In this document: positions 25,181 through 33,691 of the stretch, in pieces | How positions within the stretch are numbered: the first letter of the stretch is position 1 | Layout: each line of letters begins with the position of its first letter | Assembly: GCA_910587645.1 (NCBI GenBank) | Contig: CAJUNA010000033.1 | Coordinates: forward strand, 1 to 64,000 | Source: an uncultured Oscillospiraceae bacterium | GTDB taxonomy: Bacteria; Bacillota; Clostridia; Oscillospirales; Oscillospiraceae | DNA length: 64,000 bases | Direction: 5' to 3' | Notes under the pieces: model-generated | Told to the model about the DNA's origin: nothing | The model's input: the letters and a program-made list of their open reading frames with translations, nothing else | Databases searched by the model: none | Made by a program: the position numbers and the translations under genes

Positions 25181-25209
25181 ATTATAGCAGACGGGACGGG
25201 TTCAAGCAA
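25181..25209 (-). promoter_or_regulatory. Promoter of the moaA-modC cluster
   Basis: The minus strand carries TTGCTT (25204-25209), 17 bp, then TATAAT (25181-25186) with an extended TG two bases upstream. The start of transcription would be about 25 nt before the moaA ATG. Confidence 0.7.
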
Positions 25210-25217
25210 CCAAAACG

Positions 25218-25254
25218 TTCGGTATTTATGAAATATTATTCGGTATTACCGAAT
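25218..25254. promoter_or_regulatory. Putative operator: 17-bp palindrome plus a half-site one two-turn repeat away
   Basis: Positions 25238-25254 form a perfect palindrome, ATTCGGTA-T-TACCGAAT. The half-site TTCGGTATT recurs at 25218-25226, exactly 21 bp (two helical turns) from the same sequence at 25239-25247. It lies just upstream of the moaA -35, the position expected for an activator, and also upstream of the divergent GH3 gene. A molybdate-responsive regulator is one guess. Confidence 0.55.
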
Positions 25255-25298
25255 TTTAGGGTGTATGTACGTGCAAACATGAGAGCTAGGTATTGTAT

Positions 25299-25304
25299 TA
25301 TAAT
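25299..25304 (+). promoter_or_regulatory. Probable -10 element for the GH3 gene
   Basis: TATAAT is 44 nt before the ATG, but no good -35 is found at 16-18 bp, so the promoter may be activator-dependent. Confidence 0.35.
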
Positions 25305-25347
25305 GGAAAATGCGTTATGATATAGGAAAATTCAACGAACGAGGTGG

Positions 25348-26622
25348 ATGATGCGTCAAGGAAAACACAGCGCGGTCAAAAAACGTCCGCTATGGCCCTT
25401 CGCGATGGTAGCCGTTATCTTGTTGGCGGTGGCAGCGGCGTGGGGCGCCCCGCAGGTCTTGGAGGACCGCCAGCCGCCCCTGGCCCAGCCCCCTCTTCAG
25501 GAGGAACCATATACCGGCATCCCGGAGCTTCCCCCAGAGCCGGAATCGGAACCGGTACTTCCTCCGGAGCCAGCGCCTGACCCGGTGGAGACACTGCTGG
25601 CGGAGATGGGCCTGAGGGAAAAAGTCTGCCAGCTTTTTATTGTCGCCCCATCCTCTATTACGGGTGTAACAACGGTGACGGCAGCGGGAGAACAGACGGC
25701 GCTCGCTTTGGAGAAGTATCCGGTGGGCGGGCTGCTGTATGACCGCAAGAATATGGTCTCCCAGGAGCAGGTCCGTACCATGCTGGCTAATGTGCAGGGC
25801 TATTCCAGGATTCCGTTGCTGTTGACTCTGGATGAAGAAGGCGGGCGGGTCAACCGGCTGATGGCAACCGTAGGCACTACCAAAATTGGCCCGATGCTGG
25901 ATTACAAAGACCAAGGCATTGAGACGGCAAAGGAAAACGCCCGGATCATTGCGGCGGATATCCTGTCCTGCGGGTTCAATATGAACTTGGCCCCTGTGGC
26001 GGACGTGTGGTCCAATCCAGCCAACACCGTTATCGGAGACCGCGCCTACAGCGATAATTTCCAGCAGGCGGCGGAGCTGGTGTCCGCCGCGGTGGAGGGG
26101 TTCCATGAGGGCGGCGCGGCCTGCGTACTCAAACATTTCCCAGGGCATGGGGATACCTCCGCCGACAGCCATTATGGGTCTGTCTACGTCTACAAGACCC
26201 TGGACGAGCTGCGGCAGGCGGAGCTTATCCCCTTCCAGGCCGGTATAGACGCCGGGGCGGACGCGGTAATGATGGGACATATGATTATTGAAGAAGTGGA
26301 CAGTCAGCCTGCCCTGTTCTCCTACAAGGTGGTAACCGGGCTGCTGCGGGAAGAGCTGGGCTTCCAGGGGGTGGTCATGACTGATAGCTTGCAGATGCAG
26401 GCCATGACCAGCGTTTATGGCAGCGGTGAAATCGCCGTTTCCGCAGTAAAGGCTGGTGTGGATATCCTGCTCTGCCCACCGGATCTGGAGGAAGCTGTCA
26501 ATGCGCTGGTCCAGGCGGTGGAAAAAGGGGAAATCCCTATGGAGCGTCTGGACGAGAGTGTTTTACGGATTTTGCGGATGAAGATGGGGCTCGGGCTTCT
26601 GGACAGCCGCAAAACCACATAG
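25348..26622 (+). CDS. nagZ: GH3 beta-N-acetylhexosaminidase (NagZ-like), membrane-anchored or secreted
   Basis: The 424-residue protein begins with a basic tail and one membrane helix (residues 17-33). A proline/glutamate-rich linker to about residue 78 leads to the GH3 catalytic domain. KHFPGHGDT is the diagnostic NagZ motif with the catalytic His/Asp dyad, and VVMTDSLQMQAM holds the nucleophile Asp. The enzyme should release GlcNAc from peptidoglycan fragments outside the membrane. ATG 25348 follows GAGGTGG, with another ATG immediately after. It is followed by bcp after 18 nt. Confidence 0.93.
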   Translation: MMRQGKHSAVKKRPLWPFAMVAVILLAVAAAWGAPQVLEDRQPPLAQPPLQEEPYTGIPELPPEPESEPVLPPEPAPDPVETLLAEMGLREKVCQLFIVAPSSITGVTTVTAAGEQTALALEKYPVGGLLYDRKNMVSQEQVRTMLANVQGYSRIPLLLTLDEEGGRVNRLMATVGTTKIGPMLDYKDQGIETAKENARIIAADILSCGFNMNLAPVADVWSNPANTVIGDRAYSDNFQQAAELVSAAVEGFHEGGAACVLKHFPGHGDTSADSHYGSVYVYKTLDELRQAELIPFQAGIDAGADAVMMGHMIIEEVDSQPALFSYKVVTGLLREELGFQGVVMTDSLQMQAMTSVYGSGEIAVSAVKAGVDILLCPPDLEEAVNALVQAVEKGEIPMERLDESVLRILRMKMGLGLLDSRKTT

Positions 26623-26640
26623 GAAAAGGAGAACGGCAAT

Positions 26641-27105
26641 ATGTTAGCAGTTGGAACGAAAGCGCCGGATTTTACCCTGCCAGACGGGGAGGGCAATCTG
26701 GTTTCCCTGGCGGATTTCCTGGGAAAGAAAGTGGTGCTGTATTTCTACCCCAGGGACAATACCCCCGGCTGCACCCGGCAGGCCTGCGCCTTTGCTGGCG
26801 CTTATGAGGACTACAAGCGGGCCGGGGCGGTGGTTATCGGTATCAGTAAGGATTCCTCAGCTTCCCACAAAAAATTCGCGGAGAAGCACGGCTTGCCCTT
26901 CCTTCTCCTCTCCGACCCGGAACTAACAGCAATCCAGGGCTACGGTGTATGGCAGGAGATGAAAAATTATGGCAAGGTAAGCATGGGTGTTGTACGCTCT
27001 ACTTTCATTATTGATGAAAACGGGATGATTGAAAAGGTAATGCCCAAGGTGAAGCCGGATACCAACGCCGCGGATGTGCTGGCGTATTTGAATAAGGTGG
27101 AATAA
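26641..27105 (+). CDS. bcp: Thiol peroxidase Bcp (peroxiredoxin Q)
   Basis: The 154-residue peroxiredoxin reduces peroxides with thioredoxin. The peroxidatic Cys is in the motif YPRDNTPGCTRQACAF, with the second Cys five residues later, as in atypical two-Cys Bcp. No signal peptide is seen, so it is cytoplasmic. AAAGGAG precedes the ATG. It shares a transcript with the GH3 gene and ends at a strong hairpin. Confidence 0.96.
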   Translation: MLAVGTKAPDFTLPDGEGNLVSLADFLGKKVVLYFYPRDNTPGCTRQACAFAGAYEDYKRAGAVVIGISKDSSASHKKFAEKHGLPFLLLSDPELTAIQGYGVWQEMKNYGKVSMGVVRSTFIIDENGMIEKVMPKVKPDTNAADVLAYLNKVE

Positions 27106-27109
27106 AAGG

Positions 27110-27156
27110 ACACAAAAAAGGGAGGGCCGCAGTACTGCGGCCCTCCCTTTTTGTGT
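27110..27156. terminator. Bidirectional terminator between bcp and the VanY-type gene
   Basis: A near-perfect palindrome with about 23-bp arms (27110-27133 and 27134-27156, one extra A) is centred on AGTACT. A run of A on the left and TTTTT on the right serve both convergent genes. Confidence 0.9.
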
Positions 27157-28130
27157 TATTCCGTCTTGCATGTAACGATCAATCCGTCCACATTGTTTCC
27201 AGAGACGGTGTATTCTCCGCTGTCGGGCAGATAGGCGGCCGTCCCGGCGCAATACCATATCTCGTACGTACCATCCGCGCACTCCACCAGCAGGTGGGGG
27301 CCATCGAAGGGAAAGCCCTTCAAATAGTCCGTGTATTCCTCCAGGCACAAGTCCTCTGCGGCCATGGCGATGGCGTGGGGCACGCCTGCGTAGCGGAAAT
27401 GCCACGGCTCGTCCGCGATGCCGGTCAAGGCTTCCTTCTCCGCGCCGTAGCGGACGATCCAGCCATACCGGTGGCAGTTCTGGTTGATCCAGGCGTACTC
27501 GCCCTGGCCCCGGTACTCCTCGCTGGCGCCGTCCTCGCGGAGTATGGAGAAATCCACGACCAGGCCAGTGTGGTGCTCGCTGCCGCCGGGCTGGGCAACA
27601 AACTTTTCCGCGTGGGCCTGCCCGTTCCGCGCCGCGCTCTGGTCGAAAAGATGCTGCTGAAAGTCCTTGGTGCGGTAGCCCGCCACTACATTGACGGTCT
27701 TGCTGCCGCCCTGGGCTTGAAAGGCATCCATGAGTGCGTTGAGCGCATCCAGGGCGTGGGGAGCCAGATAGACCTCCTTGTCCCGGACATAGTAGCTTGC
27801 GGTCTTTTCTTCGTATATGCACTGCAAGGGCTGCTCTTCCGGAAACTGGTATAAAGTCCAGTTGTTGACCAAAACCAGGTCGCCGGTATGGACGGCGGCT
27901 TCTCCCAATTCCGTCAGGGTGCAGGGGATGCCGGTAGCGGTCATTGCCTGTACGCCGGAGGATCTTCCGGCAGGCGGCGCGGAGGTTCCTAGGGGCGATG
28001 CGCCCTGTCCCCCGCCAGTGGCGGCGGGCGTCAGCATGCGTACGGCAAAAACAGCCGCCACCAGCAGCAACAGGGAAAACAGCACGGGCCGGATGGATGC
28101 GCCGCGCCTGGTGCGGTGGGTTCTTCTCAT
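27156..28130 (-). CDS. VanY-type D-alanyl-D-alanine carboxypeptidase (M15)
   Basis: The 324-residue protein has an N-terminal membrane helix (residues 15-33), so the catalytic part is outside the cell. The zinc-peptidase motifs of family M15B are clear: SEHHTGLVVDF and EPWHFRYAG. A short domain follows them with a tail of predicted beta-strands. It removes terminal D-Ala from peptidoglycan stems. AAAGGAG stands 13 nt before the ATG, a rather long spacing. The nearest upstream genes are a two-component system and an unknown membrane protein, as in some van-like clusters, but no VanH, VanA or VanX is here. Confidence 0.9.
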   Translation of the reverse strand: MRRTHRTRRGASIRPVLFSLLLLVAAVFAVRMLTPAATGGGQGASPLGTSAPPAGRSSGVQAMTATGIPCTLTELGEAAVHTGDLVLVNNWTLYQFPEEQPLQCIYEEKTASYYVRDKEVYLAPHALDALNALMDAFQAQGGSKTVNVVAGYRTKDFQQHLFDQSAARNGQAHAEKFVAQPGGSEHHTGLVVDFSILREDGASEEYRGQGEYAWINQNCHRYGWIVRYGAEKEALTGIADEPWHFRYAGVPHAIAMAAEDLCLEEYTDYLKGFPFDGPHLLVECADGTYEIWYCAGTAAYLPDSGEYTVSGNNVDGLIVTCKTE

Positions 28131-28223
28131 TTGGTTTGCGCGTCTCCTTTGTGTGATGGCTTCATCCTACCCGTCCGCGCCATCGGTTTGGTTTTCTTTT
28201 TGTGTACGGTTTATAAACTTTTC

Positions 28224-29099
28224 TTAAACATTCCAGCTCAACCCACAGGAGCGGCCCGCAATCGACCAGAACGCCAGCGGGATCGCCACCGGCTGGCTGT
28301 CATAGGTAAAGGCAATCAGTCCCCGGGCGTCATAATCACCGCCAGTTTCCGGATCCTTCGCCACACGCTCCAACATGTCACGGTTATACTCGTTGTACCA
28401 TCCGCTGCTGATGGAATCCAGGCCCCAGTAGTTGCGCCACACGCCGCCGAAGTTAGCCGCGCCCTGGGGGGGCCAGACAGGCAGGCTCCCGCCGCTCCAC
28501 TCCCATTGCAGGCTGAAGGCCAGGATCCGCCCCGACTGGACGTCCACTGTCACATTCATGGAGTAGGATTCGCACTTGATAGACATACGGTAAACCTGAA
28601 AATTCAGCCGGGTGTCTGGATCCATATAGAGCAGCTCCCCGGAACTGGCGCAGGACAGTTCCCCGTCCGCGCTCCACAGGAAAGGAAGCCCGCCAGCGGC
28701 TTGCAGGCTGCGCAGCTCCTGTTTGACCGCCGCCAGCCGCTGTTCCCAGCGGTGCGTGGCCTCCTGGATATAGGCGGCCATTTCATCGTCCTCCAAGAGC
28801 TCCGGGGGCGGCACGGCGGAAATATCCGGCTCCTTGCTGCCGGAAATGCTCACAAACATCCACGATGCCCCTTCCTTATCCAGCTCTGTCACCCGCAGGG
28901 TGCCGCTTCGTATAAGAAGGACTTTTTCTGCTACGGAAAGCTGCAAGCTTTCGGCAAAGCCCTCCTGATCCGTGTTTTGCAGTTGGATAGCGGGACGGTC
29001 CAAAAGCTGCTTGTCATTGGCCGCAGAAAGCCACTCCGGCAGGAAAAACGCCGCCGCCAGCAACAGGAGCACCGTCCCTGCCGCCGCCCATTTAACCAT
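28224..29099 (-). CDS. Hypothetical membrane-anchored protein after a histidine kinase
   Basis: The 291-residue protein has an N-terminal signal-anchor (residues 3-21) and an extracellular domain with no motif I recognise. The middle is charged and helical (EDDEMAAYIQEATHRWEQRLAAVKQEL), then strand-rich. ATG 29099 was preferred to GTG 29108 because GGGAGG lies 8 nt upstream. It overlaps the kinase gene by 8 nt, so the two are co-translated, and it may modulate the kinase in the manner of YycH- or YycI-type partners. That role is inferred only from position. Confidence 0.75.
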   Translation of the reverse strand: MVKWAAAGTVLLLLAAAFFLPEWLSAANDKQLLDRPAIQLQNTDQEGFAESLQLSVAEKVLLIRSGTLRVTELDKEGASWMFVSISGSKEPDISAVPPPELLEDDEMAAYIQEATHRWEQRLAAVKQELRSLQAAGGLPFLWSADGELSCASSGELLYMDPDTRLNFQVYRMSIKCESYSMNVTVDVQSGRILAFSLQWEWSGGSLPVWPPQGAANFGGVWRNYWGLDSISSGWYNEYNRDMLERVAKDPETGGDYDARGLIAFTYDSQPVAIPLAFWSIAGRSCGLSWNV

Positions 29100-30507
29100 C
29101 AGGAACACCTCCCAGGATCACGGTCACGATGGTACCCTTACCCTCCTGGCTCTCGAACTGGAGGGCGCTGCCATGCAGTTCCGCGATCTGCTTGCACAGC
29201 GCCAGCCCTAGGCCCGCGCCGCCCTCCGCCCGGGAACGGGACTTGTCCACCATATAGAACGGTTCGGTAATTTTCGCCATCTCCCCCTCGGGGATGCCCC
29301 GGCCCTGATCTGCTACCGTCAAGCGGTAGCCATCCTCCGTCTTCCGGCCCGCCAGTACAATGTGCCCGCCTGGCTCCGTGGCCTTCCGGGCGTTGTCCAG
29401 CAGGTTTTGGATCAGGGTTTGCAGCAGGGCCGGATCCCCTTCTATGACGCACTCCTCTGCCCGCACAGTTAGGGAAAGGCCCTTGCCCCGGACGGCGGGC
29501 TGGCTGATGCGCCCCGCCTCCCGGCAGAGATTGCCCATGTTGACTGGGCGAACCTCCATCGCGCTCCGACCCACTACCATGAGGTTCATCAAGGACAGAG
29601 ACAGGTTCTCCAGCCGCTTGCCCTCAGAGAAAATGTAGCTGGCGGCCTTGAAGCGCATGTCCTCACTGAGGGTCTGGCTGCGCAGCAAGTCCGCGTAGCC
29701 GATAATGGAGGTCAGCGGGGTTTTCAGCTCGTGGACGAAGCTGGCGGTGAAATCCTCCTGCCGCCGGGCAGCGTCCTCCAGTTCCTGGATGTTTTTTTCG
29801 ATGGCCCCGGCCATAAGGTTAAAGCTGTCCGCCAGCTCGCCTATCTCATCGCCGCCAGAAACCTCGGCCCGGGGGGAATAATCGCCCTGGGCAAGCTGGG
29901 TGGCAACCCGGCCCAGGCTGCGGATGGGGGTTGTCAGCCAATAGGAGAGGGCGAACATGAGCAGTCCGCTGCCCCCCACCACCAGCAGGACAATCCAACG
30001 GTAAACCTGATAGTGAATCTCCCGGTCGGTAAACAGGCGGGTCACGTCCCGAACCGTTTCCATATACAGGATGCCGTCCGGCAGAACCACTGGCCCCGCG
30101 CAGTGGAGCAGATACCGCTCCTCCCCCTCCCGGCGCAGCACATAGCCGGAGGACCGCTGGTCAATATGGGAGAGCAATTCCTGGTCGCTCCTGGCATCGG
30201 TGGTGGAATAGATCTGTTCCCCTTCCTGGGTGGCGACGCGGAACTGGTACCCGGAAAAGTAGGATACTTCCGACAGCGCCCGCTTTATGGCACGGCCCCG
30301 CTGAGACGCATTTTCCAGGGTGATGCCCCGGGCATCACAGACAGCTTCATAGGAAATGCGGAGCATTTGCAGCTCCTCCTGGGCTATGACGATCTCCCGC
30401 TCCAGCGCCGACTGGAAAGACAGGGAGATCAACAGATAGCTGCCCACACCAGTGGAGACCAGCAGGATACACAGTGTCGCGAAAGTGACCTTCCAGGCGA
30501 ATTTCAT
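29092..30507 (-). CDS. Sensor histidine kinase
   Basis: The 471-residue kinase has two membrane helices (residues 7-27 and about 165-187) around an extracellular sensor of about 140 residues. Then come HAMP (LTTPIRSLGRVATQLAQGD), the H-box with His259 in SFVHELKTPLTS, and the ATPase N, G1 and G2 boxes (NLLDNARKA, DQGRGIP, GAGLGLALC). It overlaps the upstream response regulator by 4 nt. The likely targets are envelope genes, given the downstream membrane protein and VanY-type peptidase. Confidence 0.95.
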   Translation of the reverse strand: MKFAWKVTFATLCILLVSTGVGSYLLISLSFQSALEREIVIAQEELQMLRISYEAVCDARGITLENASQRGRAIKRALSEVSYFSGYQFRVATQEGEQIYSTTDARSDQELLSHIDQRSSGYVLRREGEERYLLHCAGPVVLPDGILYMETVRDVTRLFTDREIHYQVYRWIVLLVVGGSGLLMFALSYWLTTPIRSLGRVATQLAQGDYSPRAEVSGGDEIGELADSFNLMAGAIEKNIQELEDAARRQEDFTASFVHELKTPLTSIIGYADLLRSQTLSEDMRFKAASYIFSEGKRLENLSLSLMNLMVVGRSAMEVRPVNMGNLCREAGRISQPAVRGKGLSLTVRAEECVIEGDPALLQTLIQNLLDNARKATEPGGHIVLAGRKTEDGYRLTVADQGRGIPEGEMAKITEPFYMVDKSRSRAEGGAGLGLALCKQIAELHGSALQFESQEGKGTIVTVILGGVPDG

Positions 30508-31163
30508 TCGTTGACCTCCAGCCGGTATCCCACTTTATAGACGGCGCAGATCCGCTCCTGCCAGCCCAGCTTCCGCCGGAGACGCTGCACATGGAGATCT
30601 ACGGTACGGCTGTCGCCCATGTACTCATTTTCCCACACCCGTTCGTAAATTGTCTCACGAAAAAGAGCGATATTCTTATTTTGCAAAAACAGAACCAGCA
30701 GGCTGTACTCCTTGGCCGTCAGGGAGACCAGCTCGCCCCCCTTGTAGACTGTCCGGGAATGGACGTCCACCACCACATCGCCCAGGACGATGTTGGCATC
30801 CGTTTTGTGGTAGCGGCGCAGCACTGTCTCCACCCGGGCCAGAAGCTCCGCAATCTCAAAAGGCTTGACGATATAATCGTCCGCCCCCAGGCGCAGGCCT
30901 TTAATCCGGTCTTTCACCCCGCTCCGGGCGGTGATGAAAATAACTGGCACGTTCAGCGGGGCCAGGTACTCCATTAGCTCGAAGCCATCGATACCCGGGA
31001 GCATTACGTCCAGGAGGATTAGATCCCAGCGGCGGTGCTCCACCGCGTCCGCCGCCGCCGCGCCGTTGTCCAGGCATTCGCAAGCGTAACCCGCCGCCGT
31101 CAGGCTCATGTCCAGCAAGTCCGCAATCGGTTTTTCATCTTCTACGATCAGTATTCTTACCAT
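30504..31163 (-). CDS. OmpR-family response regulator
   Basis: The 219-residue protein has a receiver domain with the phospho-acceptor Asp52 in LILLDVMLPG and an acidic pair in VEDE. The C-terminal winged helix follows (LVSLTAKEYSLL, DSRTVDLHVQRLRRKLG). It lies 23 nt after fumC with only a weak ribosome site, so it may depend partly on fumC transcription. It forms a coupled pair with the kinase. Confidence 0.95.
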   Translation of the reverse strand: MVRILIVEDEKPIADLLDMSLTAAGYACECLDNGAAAADAVEHRRWDLILLDVMLPGIDGFELMEYLAPLNVPVIFITARSGVKDRIKGLRLGADDYIVKPFEIAELLARVETVLRRYHKTDANIVLGDVVVDVHSRTVYKGGELVSLTAKEYSLLVLFLQNKNIALFRETIYERVWENEYMGDSRTVDLHVQRLRRKLGWQERICAVYKVGYRLEVNE

Positions 31164-31186
31164 TGCTATTTTTTCTTTCGCGCCAG

Positions 31187-32560
31187 TCAGACCATCTTGG
31201 CCGGGTCTACCAGCTCATCGTACTCCTCCGGCGTCAGATAGCCGGCACGCAGCACCGCTTCCCGCAGGGTTAAGCCCTCCTGATGGGCCAGGCGGGCAGC
31301 TTGTCCGGCTTTTTCGTAGCCGATTTTGGGCGTCAGGCATGTTACCAGCATCAGGGACCGCTGTAAGTATTCCTCCATCTTTTTCCGGTCGGCCCGGATC
31401 CCCTCCGCGCAGTGTTTGCGGAAGGAGTCCATGCCGTCCGCCAGCAGGCGGGCCGATTGCAGGAAATTGTAGGCAATCACCGGCATAAAGACGTTCAGCT
31501 CGAAGTTGCCCTGGCTGGCGGCGAAGCCGATGGCCGCATCGTTGCCCATGACCTGCACCGCAACCATGGTCACCGCTTCGCACTGGGTCGGGTTGACCTT
31601 CCCAGGCATAATAGAGCTGCCGGGTTCATTTTCCGGAATGGCCAGCTCCCCCAGGCCGCAGCGGGGGCCGCTGGACAGCCAGCGGACATCGTTGGCAATC
31701 TTCATCAGATCCGCCGCCAGCGCCTTCAGCGCGCCGTGGGCGAATACAATGCCGTCCCTGCTGGTGAGGGCGTGGAATTTATTGGGGGCCGTGACAAAGG
31801 CGTGGCCGGTCTGCTCACTGAGCAGTGCCGCTGTGCGCTCTGGGAAGCCCGCAGGGCAGTTAAGCCCCGTCCCGACCGCGGTGCCGCCCAAAGCCAGCTC
31901 CCGCAGGGCGGGAAGCGCGGTCTCTACATACTGGCGGGAAGCCTCCAGCATGGCCCGCCATCCGCTGATCTCCTGGGAGAAACGCAGGGGAACCGCGTCC
32001 TGCAAATGTGTGCGGCCGATCTTAATGACGTCCCTGTTTTCCTCCTCCAGCCGCCGGAAAGCAGCGGCAAGCGCGTCCAGCGCGGGGAGGACGCAGTCCT
32101 CCAGGGCACATACCGCCGCAACGTGCATGGCTGTGGGGAAGGTGTCATTGGAGCTTTGGGACATATTGACGTGGTCGTTGGGGTGGACGGCCAGGCCTGG
32201 ATCCGCCTGGGCGCAGAGATGGGCAACCACCTCGTTCATATTCATGTTGGACTGGGTGCCGCTGCCGGTCTGCCAAACCTTTAGGGGAAATTCGTCCTCC
32301 CACCGGTGCGCCAGGATGGCATCGCAGGCGGAGACGATCTTCTCACAGCGGCGGGAGTCCAGCCGCCCTAGCTCACAGTTGGCAGAGGCGGACGCCTTTT
32401 TGAGCTGTGCGAAGGCCTGGATGATCTCCTGGGGGATGCGCTCCGTGCCAATGGAAAAATTCTCCAGACTCCTCTGGGTCTGGGCACCCCACAGCCGGCT
32501 GGCGGGAACTTGTACGGGCCCCAGCGTATCCCGTTCTGTACGGAAGGCTTGGTTATCCAT
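31187..32560 (-). CDS. fumC: Class II fumarate hydratase
   Basis: The 457-residue iron-independent enzyme interconverts fumarate and L-malate. The family signature GSSIMPGKVNPTQCEA and the SQSSNDTFPTAMH substrate loop are both present, together with the HLQDAVPLRFSQE segment. These fit fumarase better than aspartase. ATG 32560 was chosen because AAAGGAG stands 8 nt upstream and family members start at the same place. No other TCA gene is adjacent. Confidence 0.95.
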   Translation of the reverse strand: MDNQAFRTERDTLGPVQVPASRLWGAQTQRSLENFSIGTERIPQEIIQAFAQLKKASASANCELGRLDSRRCEKIVSACDAILAHRWEDEFPLKVWQTGSGTQSNMNMNEVVAHLCAQADPGLAVHPNDHVNMSQSSNDTFPTAMHVAAVCALEDCVLPALDALAAAFRRLEEENRDVIKIGRTHLQDAVPLRFSQEISGWRAMLEASRQYVETALPALRELALGGTAVGTGLNCPAGFPERTAALLSEQTGHAFVTAPNKFHALTSRDGIVFAHGALKALAADLMKIANDVRWLSSGPRCGLGELAIPENEPGSSIMPGKVNPTQCEAVTMVAVQVMGNDAAIGFAASQGNFELNVFMPVIAYNFLQSARLLADGMDSFRKHCAEGIRADRKKMEEYLQRSLMLVTCLTPKIGYEKAGQAARLAHQEGLTLREAVLRAGYLTPEEYDELVDPAKMV

Positions 32561-32631
32561 AGGATTCGCTCCTTTCCCGATTTTCATTCCGATTCTTTCC
32601 TTAGGATAGCAAATTGAGGGAAAAATTACAA

Positions 32632-33516
32632 CTATAATAGAAATTCCAACCGCTGCCGCAGGTTCCGGATCTCCACGGTCTCCGCTCCGGAGCCATATTC
32701 GCCGTCCAACGTCCAAGGGAATCCCTCCGGTGTGGTCACTGTCACCGCCGGAACGTGGCGGAATACTACGCCGCCGCCAGTGAAATCCTGGAGGACTAAG
32801 GCGCGGATCAGCTCTTGCAGCTCTGACGCGCTGGTGGGCGTGGGAATCAGGAGCAGTTCAAACAGGCCATCGTCCAGCACGACCTGCTCCTTTTGCAGCT
32901 TCATCAGTCCCCCAACACTGGTTGCGTTGGTGATCGCGCCAAAGAGGAAATCTCCATCAAAAACCTCTTCCTCTGTGGCTACTGTGGCGGGATAAGGCCG
33001 CAGAGTGGACAGATCCCGGACGCCCTCCAACAGATAGGCCAGGTGCCCCAGGTCATTTTTGATGGACTGGGGCGCGCTGTAGGACGCCTTGGTGAACGCG
33101 CCAAAGGACGCTACATAGACAAAGGGACGGCCGTTGAAGGTTCCTACGTCCAGCCGCTTTCCCCGGCTGGATGTGATCCGCTTCGCGGCCTGGACGGGGT
33201 CGGCGGTCAGGGACAGGCTGGCCGCGAAATCGTTGGTGCTGCCGCTGGGAATATAGCCAACCGGCGGCGGCGCGTCCAAAGTCATGACGCCGCGCACGGT
33301 CTCATTGAGGGTGCCGTCCCCGCCGCAGCAGACAATGCGGTCAAAATTGCCGCCCTCCGACTCCACAATCTCCGCGGCATGGCCCGGATAGGCCGTACGG
33401 CGGATGGAAATATGATATCCCGCTTCGCAGAAATGCACCGCCGCGTCAAACATCGGCGCCATCGAACGGGTGCGGCCTGCCCGGGGATTGACGATCAGCA
33501 ATAAGGTCTTTGCCAT
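32632..33516 (-). CDS. Diacylglycerol/lipid kinase (DagK/YegS family)
   Basis: The 294-residue cytoplasmic kinase shows LLLIVNPRAGRTRS at the N-terminus and the nucleotide-binding GGDGTLNETVRGV. Further on lies GSTNDFAASL, the family's second glycine motif. It probably phosphorylates diacylglycerol or a similar lipid at the membrane surface. GAGGAAA precedes the ATG. The 71 nt to fumC hold no terminator, so they may be co-transcribed. Confidence 0.93.
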   Translation of the reverse strand: MAKTLLLIVNPRAGRTRSMAPMFDAAVHFCEAGYHISIRRTAYPGHAAEIVESEGGNFDRIVCCGGDGTLNETVRGVMTLDAPPPVGYIPSGSTNDFAASLSLTADPVQAAKRITSSRGKRLDVGTFNGRPFVYVASFGAFTKASYSAPQSIKNDLGHLAYLLEGVRDLSTLRPYPATVATEEEVFDGDFLFGAITNATSVGGLMKLQKEQVVLDDGLFELLLIPTPTSASELQELIRALVLQDFTGGGVVFRHVPAVTVTTPEGFPWTLDGEYGSGAETVEIRNLRQRLEFLL

Positions 33517-33629
33517 AGCAGATTATTTCCTCGCATCTATTGAAAATTCCTGATTGGCACCTATTATATACCTGGCAGATGGAGATGGCAAGTATTTTCC
33601 ATCGAAAGAGCGGTTCTCCTCCAAGCGCC

Positions 33630-33675
33630 AGAAAAGCCCCATGATGTGGGCAGGTTCTCTGCCACGCCATGGGGC
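33630..33675 (-). terminator. Terminator of the hisJ-like gene
   Basis: GCCCCATG (33636-33643) pairs with CATGGGGC (33668-33675), and an inner stem GGCAG/CTGCC closes the loop. The minus-strand tail is TTTTC. Confidence 0.75.
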
Positions 33676-33691
33676 TGTAGATGGTCTTGCG

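Noticed and set aside
27156..28130. VanY-type gene as evidence of vancomycin resistance
   Set aside because: No vanH, ligase or vanX genes are present, and M15 carboxypeptidases are common housekeeping enzymes in Clostridia.
32732..32995. Small plus-strand open frames opposite the lipid kinase gene
   Set aside because: Serine/threonine-rich antisense shadows without ribosome sites or promoters.
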